DNA from: Streptomyces xanthophaeus
GTDB taxonomy: Bacteria > Actinomycetota > Actinomycetes > Streptomycetales > Streptomycetaceae
Length of the DNA stretch: 64,000 bases
Reading direction: 5' to 3'
NCBI RefSeq assembly: GCF_030440515.1
Contig: NZ_CP076543.1
Coordinates: 1,116,001-1,180,000 of the forward strand
Shown here: positions 46,228-62,425 of the stretch, in pieces
How the letters are laid out: each line of letters opens with the position of its first letter
Numbering within the stretch: position 1 is the stretch's first letter
Made by a program: the position numbers and the translations under genes
The notes under the pieces: model-generated
Databases searched by the model: none
The model's input: the letters and a program-made list of their open reading frames with translations, nothing else
What the model was told of the DNA's origin: nothing

Positions 46228-47208
46228 TCAGATCTCCAGCTCGGTGGGGTGGACGGGCGCGGCCTTCGGGCTCCAGCTGTCGCCGTCGCCGAGGGAGCGG
46301 TGTACGGACACCTCTCCGCCGAGGGCGGCGCAGCCGGCCCGGATGTGCGCGGTCTTGCCGGCGAGGGCCGGGTCGTTCGCCTCCAGGAGGACGCCGAGCA
46401 TGGTGCCGCTGTGGGCGAGCACCAGGCCCAGCCCGTCGACCTCGCGGCACAGGGCGTGCAGTTCCGCGAATCCGGCGCGCCGGCGGCGGTGGGCGTTCAT
46501 CTCGGCGCTGCGGGTGGCGACGGCGCCGACCTCCTGGAGGTCGCCGCGGGCCACGGCGCCGGTGAGCCGGTCCAGCAGGAGCGCGTACTCCTCCCGGTCG
46601 GCGGCGTCGATGGACCGGGCGCCCCGGTTGTGCGCGACGGTGTCCACCTGGCCGCCCTCGTCGTGGGCGACGACGGTGAGCGGGGGCAGCACGCCGAGGC
46701 GGCGGCCGAGGCGCACCTCACGGTGGTGGAAGGCCACGATCTCGTCGTACATGACCCCGTCGGCCGGTTCGATGCCGCGCAGGAAGTCCTCCGTCTCGGC
46801 CGGGGTGAACTCCCGCCCGTGGGCGGCCCCGACGGCCCTGACGGTGGCGACGAGGTCGGCGGAGGAGCTGGCGAGGCCCTTGCCCTCGGGCAGGTCACCG
46901 GCCACCTCCAGGAGGCCGCCGTCCACCGTGCCGAGGGCGGCCAGGACGGCCTCGGCGACCCGGCGGGACTTGGCCTTGTGCGCCGGCCGCACCTGGATGT
47001 CGCGCCGGCCGGGGCGGGGGTGGAAGACGGCGGTGGCCCAGCGGGCGAGGGGGAAGGTGACCAGGAAGTCCCCCTGCGGGTGGGGCAGGGCGCCCTGGAG
47101 CAGTTCGCCGAAGGTGCCGAAGGCGCTGCCGGAGCCGGATCCGAGGACGGAGGCGGAGGTTCCTCCGGCGGGGTCAGTGCGTGTGCCGTACACGGGTGCG
47201 GGTGCCAT
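46228..47208 (-). CDS. GHMP-family kinase, probable L-threonine kinase (PduX-like)
   Basis: A 326-residue GHMP-superfamily small-molecule kinase. The N-terminal GTFGELLQG block is typical of PduX-type L-threonine kinases, and the ATP-binding motif is PEGKGLASSSADLV. It would make O-phospho-L-threonine (or phosphoserine), the activated substrate for the PLP enzyme encoded two bases downstream. ATG 47208 has AGGAGGA upstream and lies inside the end of the lyase gene (35-base overlap), a tight coupling that supports one pathway. Threonine rather than serine is a family-based guess. Confidence 0.85.
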   Translation of the reverse strand: MAPAPVYGTRTDPAGGTSASVLGSGSGSAFGTFGELLQGALPHPQGDFLVTFPLARWATAVFHPRPGRRDIQVRPAHKAKSRRVAEAVLAALGTVDGGLLEVAGDLPEGKGLASSSADLVATVRAVGAAHGREFTPAETEDFLRGIEPADGVMYDEIVAFHHREVRLGRRLGVLPPLTVVAHDEGGQVDTVAHNRGARSIDAADREEYALLLDRLTGAVARGDLQEVGAVATRSAEMNAHRRRRAGFAELHALCREVDGLGLVLAHSGTMLGVLLEANDPALAGKTAHIRAGCAALGGEVSVHRSLGDGDSWSPKAAPVHPTELEI

Positions 47209-48751
47209 CGCCGTCCTCCTCCTGGATCTCGTCGCCGGTCACGCCGGTCGATCCGTACAGGGCACGGTCGCCCTCCTCGGCGCCCGCGCGGAGCGCGGCG
47301 GCGCGCAGCTCCCAGTCGGCGCCGAGCCGTTCGTACGTCTCCCGCTGGGTGCGCAGTACCGCGCGCACGGCGTCGGGGCGGGCCGAGCCGGCGGACACCA
47401 TGCGCTCCAGGCCCCGGTCGACGTCGAAGGCCTCGGCGAGGAGCCGGGCGGGGTCGGCGAGGGTGATGCCGTGCCCGGCGGCCGCCTCGGCCAGCAGGGC
47501 GGGTTCGCCGGGGGCGGGGGCGGCGCCCGCCGCCGCGGCGAGCACGACGTACTTCCCGGCGACGACCTGGGCGGTGCGCCAGGGCACCCCTTCGGTGAGG
47601 CAGAGGGCGTTGGCGAGGCTGAAGCCGCCGAGGAACTCGCGCTCGCAGACCTGGCGCATGCGGTCGGCGCGGAAGGTCAGCCTGTCCAGTACCTCGGTGA
47701 GGAGGCGGACGGTTCCGTGGGCCGAGTCGAAGGCGTTCAGCAGGTGGGTGCCGGCCTCCTTGGACACCTCGACGAGATTGCAGAAGGGGGTGTTGCGCTG
47801 GCCCAGGAGCACGTCGAAGTGGAAGGCGGTCAGGTGGGCGGTGCGCCCGCGGATGCGCTCCAGGACGGGGTAGTTCTTCTTCTGCGGCATGGCGGAGGAG
47901 ATGCCGGACAGCTCGTCGGGCAGTTCGATGAAGCCGTACTCGCTGCCGCCCCAGGTGAGCAGGTCGGTGGTGAAGCGGCTCAGGGCGGTGCCCAGCAGGC
48001 TGAGTTCCGCGGTCAGTTCGGCGCTCCAGCGGCGGGAGGCCACGGCGGTCAAGGCGTGGGGCTGCGGCCGGGAGAAGCCGAGCAGCCGGGCCATCCGGTC
48101 GCGGTCCCAGGGCAGTTCCTGTCCGGCCATGGCGCCGGCGCCCAGCGGGCAGGCGTCGATGCCGTCGTAGGCGTTCAGCAGCCGGGCGTGCGTGTGCAGC
48201 AGGTGCTCGGAGAGCGCGGCGAGGTGGAAGCCGGGGGTGATGATCTGGGCGGCCTGGAAGTGGGTGTACCCCGGCATGGGCAGGTCGCAGGTTTCCTGCG
48301 CCAGCCGGTGGACGACGGCGCCGAGTTCGAGGAGCGCGCCGGCGAAGCGGGTGAGCTGGTCGCGGCCGTACATCACCTGGGCGCAGGCCTGGAGGTCGTT
48401 ACGGCTGCGGTCGGCGTGCCAGCGCACGACCGGGGCGGGCAGGCCCGCCTCGACGTGCCGTTCGAGGGCGAAGGCGATGTCCGACATGTTGGCGCCGGGC
48501 TGCGCGCTGAGGGTGCCGGGCCCGACGGAGTCCAGCAGGGCGGCGATCCGGTGGGCCTCCTCGGCGGTGATCAGGTCCATGCGGACGTACTCGGCGGCCA
48601 GGGTCTTCTCGATGGCGACGTAGTGGCGCAGCAGGTGGCGGGACTCGAATGCGAACTGCGGGGCGAGCACTTCGTCGTGGAGGAGTTCGGCGGGTCCGCC
48701 GCGGATACGGCCGCTCAGCTCGGGGGCGGGCCCCGGGGTGTCGCTCGTCAC
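47174..48751 (-). CDS. Argininosuccinate-lyase-family protein
   Basis: A 525-residue member of the aspartase/fumarase superfamily closest to argininosuccinate lyase. Visible motifs: HADRSRNDLQA, GYTHFQAAQ, and the signature loop SSAMPQKKNY, where the last residue is usually Pro. Start GTG 48751 is chosen for its position before the family N-terminus; AGGAA lies about 14 bases upstream, so the start is not certain. Within this operon the likely reaction is elimination of fumarate from an aspartate adduct formed by the PLP enzyme, leaving a second amino group, as proposed for friulimicin and pacidamycin-type diaminobutyrate pathways. The gene is about 60 residues longer than typical housekeeping ArgH. 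Confidence 0.85.
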   Translation of the reverse strand: MTSDTPGPAPELSGRIRGGPAELLHDEVLAPQFAFESRHLLRHYVAIEKTLAAEYVRMDLITAEEAHRIAALLDSVGPGTLSAQPGANMSDIAFALERHVEAGLPAPVVRWHADRSRNDLQACAQVMYGRDQLTRFAGALLELGAVVHRLAQETCDLPMPGYTHFQAAQIITPGFHLAALSEHLLHTHARLLNAYDGIDACPLGAGAMAGQELPWDRDRMARLLGFSRPQPHALTAVASRRWSAELTAELSLLGTALSRFTTDLLTWGGSEYGFIELPDELSGISSAMPQKKNYPVLERIRGRTAHLTAFHFDVLLGQRNTPFCNLVEVSKEAGTHLLNAFDSAHGTVRLLTEVLDRLTFRADRMRQVCEREFLGGFSLANALCLTEGVPWRTAQVVAGKYVVLAAAAGAAPAPGEPALLAEAAAGHGITLADPARLLAEAFDVDRGLERMVSAGSARPDAVRAVLRTQRETYERLGADWELRAAALRAGAEEGDRALYGSTGVTGDEIQEEDGDGTRTRVRHTH

Positions 48752-48774
48752 GTGGTGTGTTCCGTTCCTGTTCT

Positions 48775-48840
48775 GGTGCGGGGCGCGGGGCGCGAGGTGC
48801 AGGGCGCGGAGCGCAGGGCGCAGGGCGCGTCGGCGCATGC
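48775..48840. repeat. Degenerate GC-rich direct repeats between lyase and synthetase
   Basis: The 149-base gap between the synthetase stop and the lyase start contains many imperfect copies of GGGCGC and CAGGGCGC in a row. It looks like slippage-generated sequence; no gene was found in it. Confidence 0.5.
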
Positions 48841-48900
48841 CTCGGCGGCGCGCGGCGCGGGATGGGGGGTACGGGTACCCCGGGCGGGCCGGGGCCCCGT

Positions 48901-57349
<8,449 letters not shown>

Positions 57350-57373
57350 CGCCCGGCGCAGCCGTCCACCTCA

Positions 57374-57412
57374 CCCCGGGCTCCGCAGCCGGCGACACCG
57401 CGGAGCCCGGGG
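57374..57412 (+). terminator. Hairpin after the alpha/beta-hydrolase gene
   Basis: A perfect 13-base stem, CCCCGGGCTCCGC at 57374-57386 and GCGGAGCCCGGGG at 57400-57412, with a 13-base loop, lies 25 bases after the stop. Confidence 0.75.
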
Positions 57413-57447
57413 GTGTGGCCGCGGCTGCGGCTGTAGCCACGCATGAT

Positions 57448-57466
57448 GCAAGAAATTTGCTTTAAG
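57448..57466. promoter_or_regulatory. TetR operator candidate, own promoter
   Basis: GCAAGAAATTTGC followed by TTTAAG lies just before the TetR start. Its ATTTGCTTTAAG core differs by one base from ATTCGCTTTAAG at 59081-59092 in front of the MBL-fold gene. The shared motif points to autoregulation. Confidence 0.6.
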
Positions 57467-57474
57467 CTGGCCGC

Positions 57475-58047
57475 ATGAGCCGAAAAGCGATGGTCCGCCC
57501 CGGAGGCCGCAGCGCGCGGGTCCAGGAGGCGGTCCACACCGCCGTGCGCGAGCTCCAGGCCGAGCGGGGGCGTCCGGAGCTGACCGTCCCGATGGTCGCG
57601 GCGCGGGCCGGCGTCACTCCGTCGACGATCTACCGCCGCTGGGGCGACCTGCAGGAGCTGCTCTCGGACGTCGCCGTCGAGCGCCTGCGCCCCGACGCTC
57701 CGCCGGAGGACCACGGCGACCTGCTGGAGGACCTGCGGGGCTGGGCCGAGCAGTTCCAGGAGGAGATGGCCTCGCCCACGGGACGCGCGTACATCCGTGA
57801 CGCTCTGCTCGGGGACCCCGACGGCGACAATGCGGGGCGGTGTTCGGCCTACGCGGCGGAGCAGATCGCCATCGTGCTCGCCCGCGCCGCGGAGCGCGGC
57901 GAGGAGGCCCCGGACGTCGAGACGGTGCTCGACCGGGTCGTGGCGCCGATGATGTACCGCATCCTGTTCCGCCCCGCCGGCCTCACCGGCGCGTACGCGC
58001 ACCGGCTCGCGCGAGAGGCCGTACAGGGCTTCGGCACACCCCGCTGA
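57475..58047 (+). CDS. TetR-family transcriptional regulator
   Basis: A 190-residue TetR-type repressor. The N-terminal helix-turn-helix is clear: LTVPMVAARAGVTPSTIYRR, then WGDLQELLSDVAVERL. The C-terminal ligand-binding domain is all-helical. No good ribosome binding site is seen before ATG 57475, so a leaderless transcript is possible; the AT-rich TTTAAG lies just upstream. The same 12-base motif occurs in front of the convergent MBL-fold gene and the AtzG-like gene, so all three are likely under its control. Confidence 0.88.
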   Translation: MSRKAMVRPGGRSARVQEAVHTAVRELQAERGRPELTVPMVAARAGVTPSTIYRRWGDLQELLSDVAVERLRPDAPPEDHGDLLEDLRGWAEQFQEEMASPTGRAYIRDALLGDPDGDNAGRCSAYAAEQIAIVLARAAERGEEAPDVETVLDRVVAPMMYRILFRPAGLTGAYAHRLAREAVQGFGTPR

Positions 58048-58101
58048 CCGGCCCGTCCGGCACGCCGCCGCAGCAGACGCCGCCGGACGTGCCGTCGCCG
58101 G

Positions 58102-59031
58102 TCAGCGGCGCGCCGGTGCGGCGGCCACGGGCTCGAGCCGGTAACCGTCCCCCTCGGCCACCACGCGACCGGCGGTCGGCGCGGGGAAGTGCGTGCCGAG
58201 GACCAGGGCGCCGGTGGCGGCGAGCCGGGCGAGCAACGCGCGGCGGGTGGCCTCGGCCTGGGCCGGGTCGATGTCGACGCAGCTGCCGATCTCCGGACGG
58301 GCCAGCTGCACGGGGTGGTGGACGGCGTCACCGGTGACGAGGGCCGCCGCGCCCGCGCTGCGCACCTCCACGGCGACCTGTCCGGGGGTGTGCCCCGGCG
58401 CGGGCAGCAGGCGCAGTCCCTCGGCCACGTCGATCCCCTCGGCCGGTACGTCGACCAGGTCGAGCAGTCCCGCCTCCTCGACCGGCACGACGGAGTCGCG
58501 GAACATGGCGCGCCGTGCCTCGTCCATGTCGTAGGCGGCCCAGAACTCGTACTCCGCCCTCGACGTCAGGTAGCGGGCGCCCGGGAAGGTCGGCACCCAT
58601 GCGCCGTCCACCTCGCGGGTGTTCCATCCGACGTGGTCGGTGTGCAGATGGGTGAGGATCACCAGGTCGACGTTCTCGGGGGTGAATCCGATGTCCGCGA
58701 GGCGTGCGAGGTAGTCGGTACGGAGGTCGTTCCACGCCGGGTTGGCCCTCGTCTTGCCGTTGCCGATCCCGGTGTCGACGAGGACGCGCAGACCGTCCAC
58801 CTGCAGCGCGAAGCTGTGGCTGTCGAGGTGCAGGACACCGTCCGGGCCGGCGAAGTCGGGCCGCAGCCAGTCGTGTCCGGCCACCACGTCCGGGGTGGCG
58901 GCCGGCAGCAGCCACGGTCCGGTCGCGGGCGGCAGCGGCACCTCGTCGACGCGGTGGACCGCGATCTCCCCGACGGACCAGTGGGCAGCGGCTCCGGACG
59001 GGGCCGGCTCGGTGAACTGTGCGGTGCGCAT
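58102..59031 (-). CDS. MBL-fold metallo-hydrolase (lactonase-like)
   Basis: A 309-residue metallo-beta-lactamase-fold hydrolase. The zinc motif is THLHTDHVGW, with further ligands in LPAPGHTPGQ and VTGDAVHHP. The overall layout resembles the quorum-quenching lactonase/methyl-parathion hydrolase group, but the substrate is not known. ATG 59031 is preferred over upstream in-frame starts because AAGGA lies eight bases before it and the family N-terminus begins there. The gene faces the AtzG-like/amidase pair across a region with two palindromes, and converges on the TetR gene. Confidence 0.85.
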   Translation of the reverse strand: MRTAQFTEPAPSGAAAHWSVGEIAVHRVDEVPLPPATGPWLLPAATPDVVAGHDWLRPDFAGPDGVLHLDSHSFALQVDGLRVLVDTGIGNGKTRANPAWNDLRTDYLARLADIGFTPENVDLVILTHLHTDHVGWNTREVDGAWVPTFPGARYLTSRAEYEFWAAYDMDEARRAMFRDSVVPVEEAGLLDLVDVPAEGIDVAEGLRLLPAPGHTPGQVAVEVRSAGAAALVTGDAVHHPVQLARPEIGSCVDIDPAQAEATRRALLARLAATGALVLGTHFPAPTAGRVVAEGDGYRLEPVAAAPARR

Positions 59032-59070
59032 GCGCGTGTTCCTTCGTCTGGAGAGGGCCGGCCGACAACA

Positions 59071-59140
59071 AAAGCGATTCATTCGCTTTAAGTGACCGTA
59101 GGTCCTACTGTGAGCTAACGCAAGTTGTTAGCTTTAACGC
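59071..59140. promoter_or_regulatory. Two palindromes, TetR operator candidates in a divergent promoter
   Basis: AAAGCGA (59071-59077) and TCGCTTT (59083-59089) form one palindrome; GCTAAC (59114-59119) and GTTAGC (59127-59132) form another. Both contain a TTxGCTTTAA-like half-site that is also before the TetR gene. The stretch is far richer in A and T than its surroundings and lies between the MBL-fold gene and the AtzG-like gene. Confidence 0.65.
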
Positions 59141-59181
59141 GGCGGTGATCGTTCCGCCGTTCCCCGGAAGGAAGGCAGCAC

Positions 59182-59391
59182 ATGTCCGCCTCGGACCTCA
59201 CTCCCCCCGAAGCCGCCCGCTGGGCCGCACGGTCAGGGCTTCCGCTGGCACAGGACCGCCACGCGGGGGTGGCGGCCACCGCCGACCACATCCACGCGGT
59301 CGTATCGCTCCTGCGGGAACTGGACTTCGGCGATACACCGCCCTCCGCGGCGTACCGCGCGGGAGGGGAGCGGCACGATGGAACCGTATGA
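59182..59391 (+). CDS. AtzG-like small protein (DUF4089 type), amidase partner
   Basis: A 69-residue protein resembling AtzG/DUF4089, which is GatC-like and forms a complex with an amidase. Visible features are the LPLAQDRHAGVAATADHIHA helix and a second helix with LLRELDFGDTPPSAAY; the PPSAAY end is typical. ATG 59182 has GGAAGGAAGG upstream. It overlaps the amidase gene by 14 bases, as in other AtzG-AtzE pairs. Confidence 0.8.
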   Translation: MSASDLTPPEAARWAARSGLPLAQDRHAGVAATADHIHAVVSLLRELDFGDTPPSAAYRAGGERHDGTV

Positions 59392-60793
59392 GCTGACCGT
59401 GGCCGAAGCGGCCGAGGCCCTGCGCACCCGGCGGATGTCGCCGGTCGAACTGGTGGACTCGGCGCTGGCGCGCATCGCGCGGGTCGAACCGCGGCTGAAG
59501 GCCTTCACCGCCGTGACGGCCGACCGTGCGCGCGACGCGGCCCGCCGGGCGGAGACCGAGATCGCCCGCGGCACGCACCGGGGGCCCCTGCACGGCATGC
59601 CCGTCGGCCTGAAGGACCTCATCGACGTGGCCGGGATGGCGACCACGGCGAGCTCCCGGGTGCGGACGGGGCACCGGGCGGAGGCCGACAGCACGGTCGC
59701 GGCACGGCTCGCCTCGGCCGGAGCGGCCTTGGTGGGCAAGACCCACACGCACGAGTTCGCCTACGGCCTGACCACCCCTCAGACGGCCAACGCGTGGGCC
59801 GCCGACCGGGTGGCCGGCGGGTCCAGCGGCGGGTCCGCCGTCGCCGTCGCCGCGGGGGCGGCCGCCTTCGCCCTGGGGACCGACACCGGCGGATCGATCC
59901 GGGTGCCCGCCGCCCTGAACGGGGTCGTCGGCCTGAAACCGACGTACGGGCTGGTGCCGCGCCACGGCGTGACCTCGCTGGCCTGGTCGCTCGACCACGT
60001 GGGCCCCCTCACCCGTACCGTGGAGGACGCGGGGCTGGTCCTGGCCGCCCTGGTCGGACACGACCCGCGCGACCCGGCGTCCGTCGCGGCTCCGGCCACG
60101 GACCGCCGGCCGGACCCCGGCACGGATCCGGCGGATCCGTCGGATCTGACGGGGCTGCGGGTCGGAGTGCCGGGCAACTACTACTTCGACCGGGTGGACC
60201 CGGAGGTCGAGGCCGCCGTCCGGCGGGCGATCGGGCGGCTGGAGGAGCTCGGCGCCCGGCTCGTCGACGTCGAGATCCCGATGACGCGCTACATCCGGGC
60301 GGCCCACTGGGGCCTGATGGTGCCCGAGGCCTCCGCCTACCACGAGCGGACCCTGCGGTCGGTCCCCGACCTGTACGACGCCGGCATCCGGGTCCTCCTG
60401 GAGGCGGGCGAGCTCATGACCGCGGGCGACTACCTGCGGGCCCAGCGCGCCCGCACCCTCATGGGGCAGGCCTGGCGGAACATGCTGGAGGCGGTCGACC
60501 TGATCGCCGCGCCGACCGTGCCGCTCACCGCCGTCGAGTCCGGCCGGACCGCCGTGACCTGGGGTGACGGCAGCGTGGAGAGCGTCGCCGACGCGTACGT
60601 ACGACTGTCGGCCCCGGCCAACCTCACCGGCGTTCCGGCGCTGAGCCTGCCCGTCGGCCTGGACTCGGCGGGCCTGCCCATCGGCATGCAGCTCATGGGG
60701 AGGCCCTTCGGCGAAGCCGCGGTACTGCGCGCGGGACACGCCTTCGAGCGGACCGGCACCGCGCGCGGTCTGGCCCCGGATCGGGTGGCGTAG
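59378..60793 (+). CDS. Amidase-signature hydrolase (AtzE-like)
   Basis: A 471-residue amidase-signature enzyme. The Ser-cisSer-Lys triad is visible: Lys in GLKDLID near residue 77, cis-Ser in GGSSGGSA, and the nucleophile Ser in GTDTGGSIRVPA. It probably hydrolyses a small amide or ureido compound with help from the AtzG-like protein. The start ATG 59378 lies inside the AtzG-like gene. The substrate is unknown. The pair sits opposite the MBL-fold gene across the presumed TetR operators. A 13-base tandem (TAGCGGGGCGGGG, twice) begins at its stop codon. Confidence 0.88.
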   Translation: MEPYELTVAEAAEALRTRRMSPVELVDSALARIARVEPRLKAFTAVTADRARDAARRAETEIARGTHRGPLHGMPVGLKDLIDVAGMATTASSRVRTGHRAEADSTVAARLASAGAALVGKTHTHEFAYGLTTPQTANAWAADRVAGGSSGGSAVAVAAGAAAFALGTDTGGSIRVPAALNGVVGLKPTYGLVPRHGVTSLAWSLDHVGPLTRTVEDAGLVLAALVGHDPRDPASVAAPATDRRPDPGTDPADPSDLTGLRVGVPGNYYFDRVDPEVEAAVRRAIGRLEELGARLVDVEIPMTRYIRAAHWGLMVPEASAYHERTLRSVPDLYDAGIRVLLEAGELMTAGDYLRAQRARTLMGQAWRNMLEAVDLIAAPTVPLTAVESGRTAVTWGDGSVESVADAYVRLSAPANLTGVPALSLPVGLDSAGLPIGMQLMGRPFGEAAVLRAGHAFERTGTARGLAPDRVA

Positions 60794-60938
60794 CGGGGCG
60801 GGGTAGCGGGGCGGGGTGAGGTGGGCGAGGGCGCGCGAGCCCGCCGCCACGCGGTGAACCGGCCGTGACGGAGGTGGAGTTGAGCCAGTCATGGCCGCCG
60901 CGGCCGGTGCGTCTGGTGGGGGTGGGGGCGGCTATGTA

Positions 60939-62225
60939 ATGTCACATCGCATGATGCTCTTACGGCGTGCGGCGTCGGCCGCTGCCCTTCTCGCCACCGT
61001 CCTTCCCCTGGTCGTCGCCTCGCCCGCGCACGCGGCCGACGGCTCGTCCGCGTGCCGCGCCGACGCGTCCGTACCGCTGGACGCCGAACAGGCGCGGCTC
61101 TCGGACGCCCGCGCCACGGCCCTCGTCGAGCGCGGCGGGTTAGGGGACTTCGTCCGGCGGTTCCCCGCCGCGCTGTGCGCGGCCCGCGGCCCCGCCGAGG
61201 CCGGCCGGCTCGTCACCGACTGGGGCGAGGCCCTCTGGCAGGCCTCCGTACGGCGGGCCCAGGGCCAGCGGCCCGGCGGCGACCTCGCCCCCGGGGACGA
61301 CCGCCCGCTGTACTGGGCGCGGCTCGGCATGACCGCCGCGCTCGCCCGCTGGCAGCCGGAGTTCACCGCCGACCGGGCCGCGCTCCGCGCCCGCTTCGAG
61401 GACGCGTCCCGGGGCCTGACGAACAACGCCTTCCGGACCGCGCCCGGCGTACGGCACGTCTTCATCAGCGGTTTCGACCCCTTCGGGCTCGACGCCGAGA
61501 TACGCCGCGCCAACCCGTCGGGATCGGCCGCCCTCCAGCTCAACGGACGGCGCGTGACCCTCGCCGACGGCAGCCCCGCCGAGATCCGCGCCGTGGTCCT
61601 CCCCGTGCGGTACGCCGACTTCGACGCCGGCATCGTGGAGCGGGCGTTCGCCCCGCGCATGGCCGGCGGACCCGCCTCGGCCGACATCATCACCACCGTC
61701 AGCCAGGGCTACCCCGGCATCTTCACCCTGGAGGACTGGGCGGGACGGGCCCGGTCCGCCGACCCGTACCCCGACAACGTGCGCGCCCTGTCCGGCGGCA
61801 CCCGTGAGCACCCGGTGACCGCCCCCGGCCTCGGCCCGGGCCCGGAGTTCATCCGCACCACGCTCCCCGCGGGCGCCGTCACCGGCGCCGTGCAGACCCC
61901 GTACCCCGTCCTCCTCAACAGTGACGTGACCGAGATCCCGGCGGGCGGCACGGCTCCCGTCGACCGGACCGACGGCCCGACCCCGGGCTCGCGGGCCGTG
62001 GCGGGCGGCGGTGGCGGCTACCTGTCCAACGAAGTGGCGTACCGCTCCAACCGGCTGCGCGCCGAACTCGCCCCGCACCTTCCCGGTGGCCATCTCCACA
62101 CCCCGGTGCTCACCGGCCTGCCGGCCGACCCCCAGCAGCTGACCGGCACCGAGTTCGAACGGACCGAGAGCGCGATCGCCTCGGAGGTCCGCACGGTCCT
62201 CGAACACGCCGCCGCGCGGCGGTAG
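60939..62225 (+). CDS. Secreted pyroglutamyl-peptidase-like protein with Ser for catalytic Cys
   Basis: A 428-residue protein with a signal peptide (MSHRMMLLRRAAS, a hydrophobic core, cleavage near SPAHA-AD). After about 150 residues of unassigned helical sequence comes a C15 pyroglutamyl-peptidase-like domain. It has HVFISGFDPFGLD at its start, a later GGGYLSNEVAYRSN block and GGHLHTPV near the end with the His. The family has YLCN at the middle block with the nucleophilic Cys; here it is YLSN. The protein may be a Ser-dependent hydrolase or a non-catalytic relative. Start ATG 60939 is preferred over 60891 and 60951 but is not certain. Confidence 0.7.
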   Translation: MSHRMMLLRRAASAAALLATVLPLVVASPAHAADGSSACRADASVPLDAEQARLSDARATALVERGGLGDFVRRFPAALCAARGPAEAGRLVTDWGEALWQASVRRAQGQRPGGDLAPGDDRPLYWARLGMTAALARWQPEFTADRAALRARFEDASRGLTNNAFRTAPGVRHVFISGFDPFGLDAEIRRANPSGSAALQLNGRRVTLADGSPAEIRAVVLPVRYADFDAGIVERAFAPRMAGGPASADIITTVSQGYPGIFTLEDWAGRARSADPYPDNVRALSGGTREHPVTAPGLGPGPEFIRTTLPAGAVTGAVQTPYPVLLNSDVTEIPAGGTAPVDRTDGPTPGSRAVAGGGGGYLSNEVAYRSNRLRAELAPHLPGGHLHTPVLTGLPADPQQLTGTEFERTESAIASEVRTVLEHAAARR

Positions 62226-62251
62226 CAGCAGCCCCGCCTGCGGCGCGTCCT

Positions 62252-62275
62252 GCTGCCATGGGGCAGGATGGCAGC
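62252..62275 (+). terminator. Hairpin after the pyroglutamyl-peptidase-like gene
   Basis: An eight-base stem, GCTGCCAT at 62252-62259 and ATGGCAGC at 62268-62275, with an eight-base loop, lies 26 bases after the stop. Confidence 0.5.
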
Positions 62276-62425
62276 CCGTTCCGGATGCGTACACACGCCC
62301 GAACGCGGCTTCACGCACGACAAACTGACAGGTGACAAGGTGACGACACACCCACACCCCATACGACGGCCGGCGGCGCCCGTCGCCACTCCCCCGGGCC
62401 GGCGCGGCGCACCGGAGGGGGTCCA

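Noticed and set aside
60791..60816. Two tandem copies of a 13-base GC-rich unit after the amidase as an attachment site
   Set aside because: No integrase, tRNA or distant second copy was seen; simple slippage is more likely.
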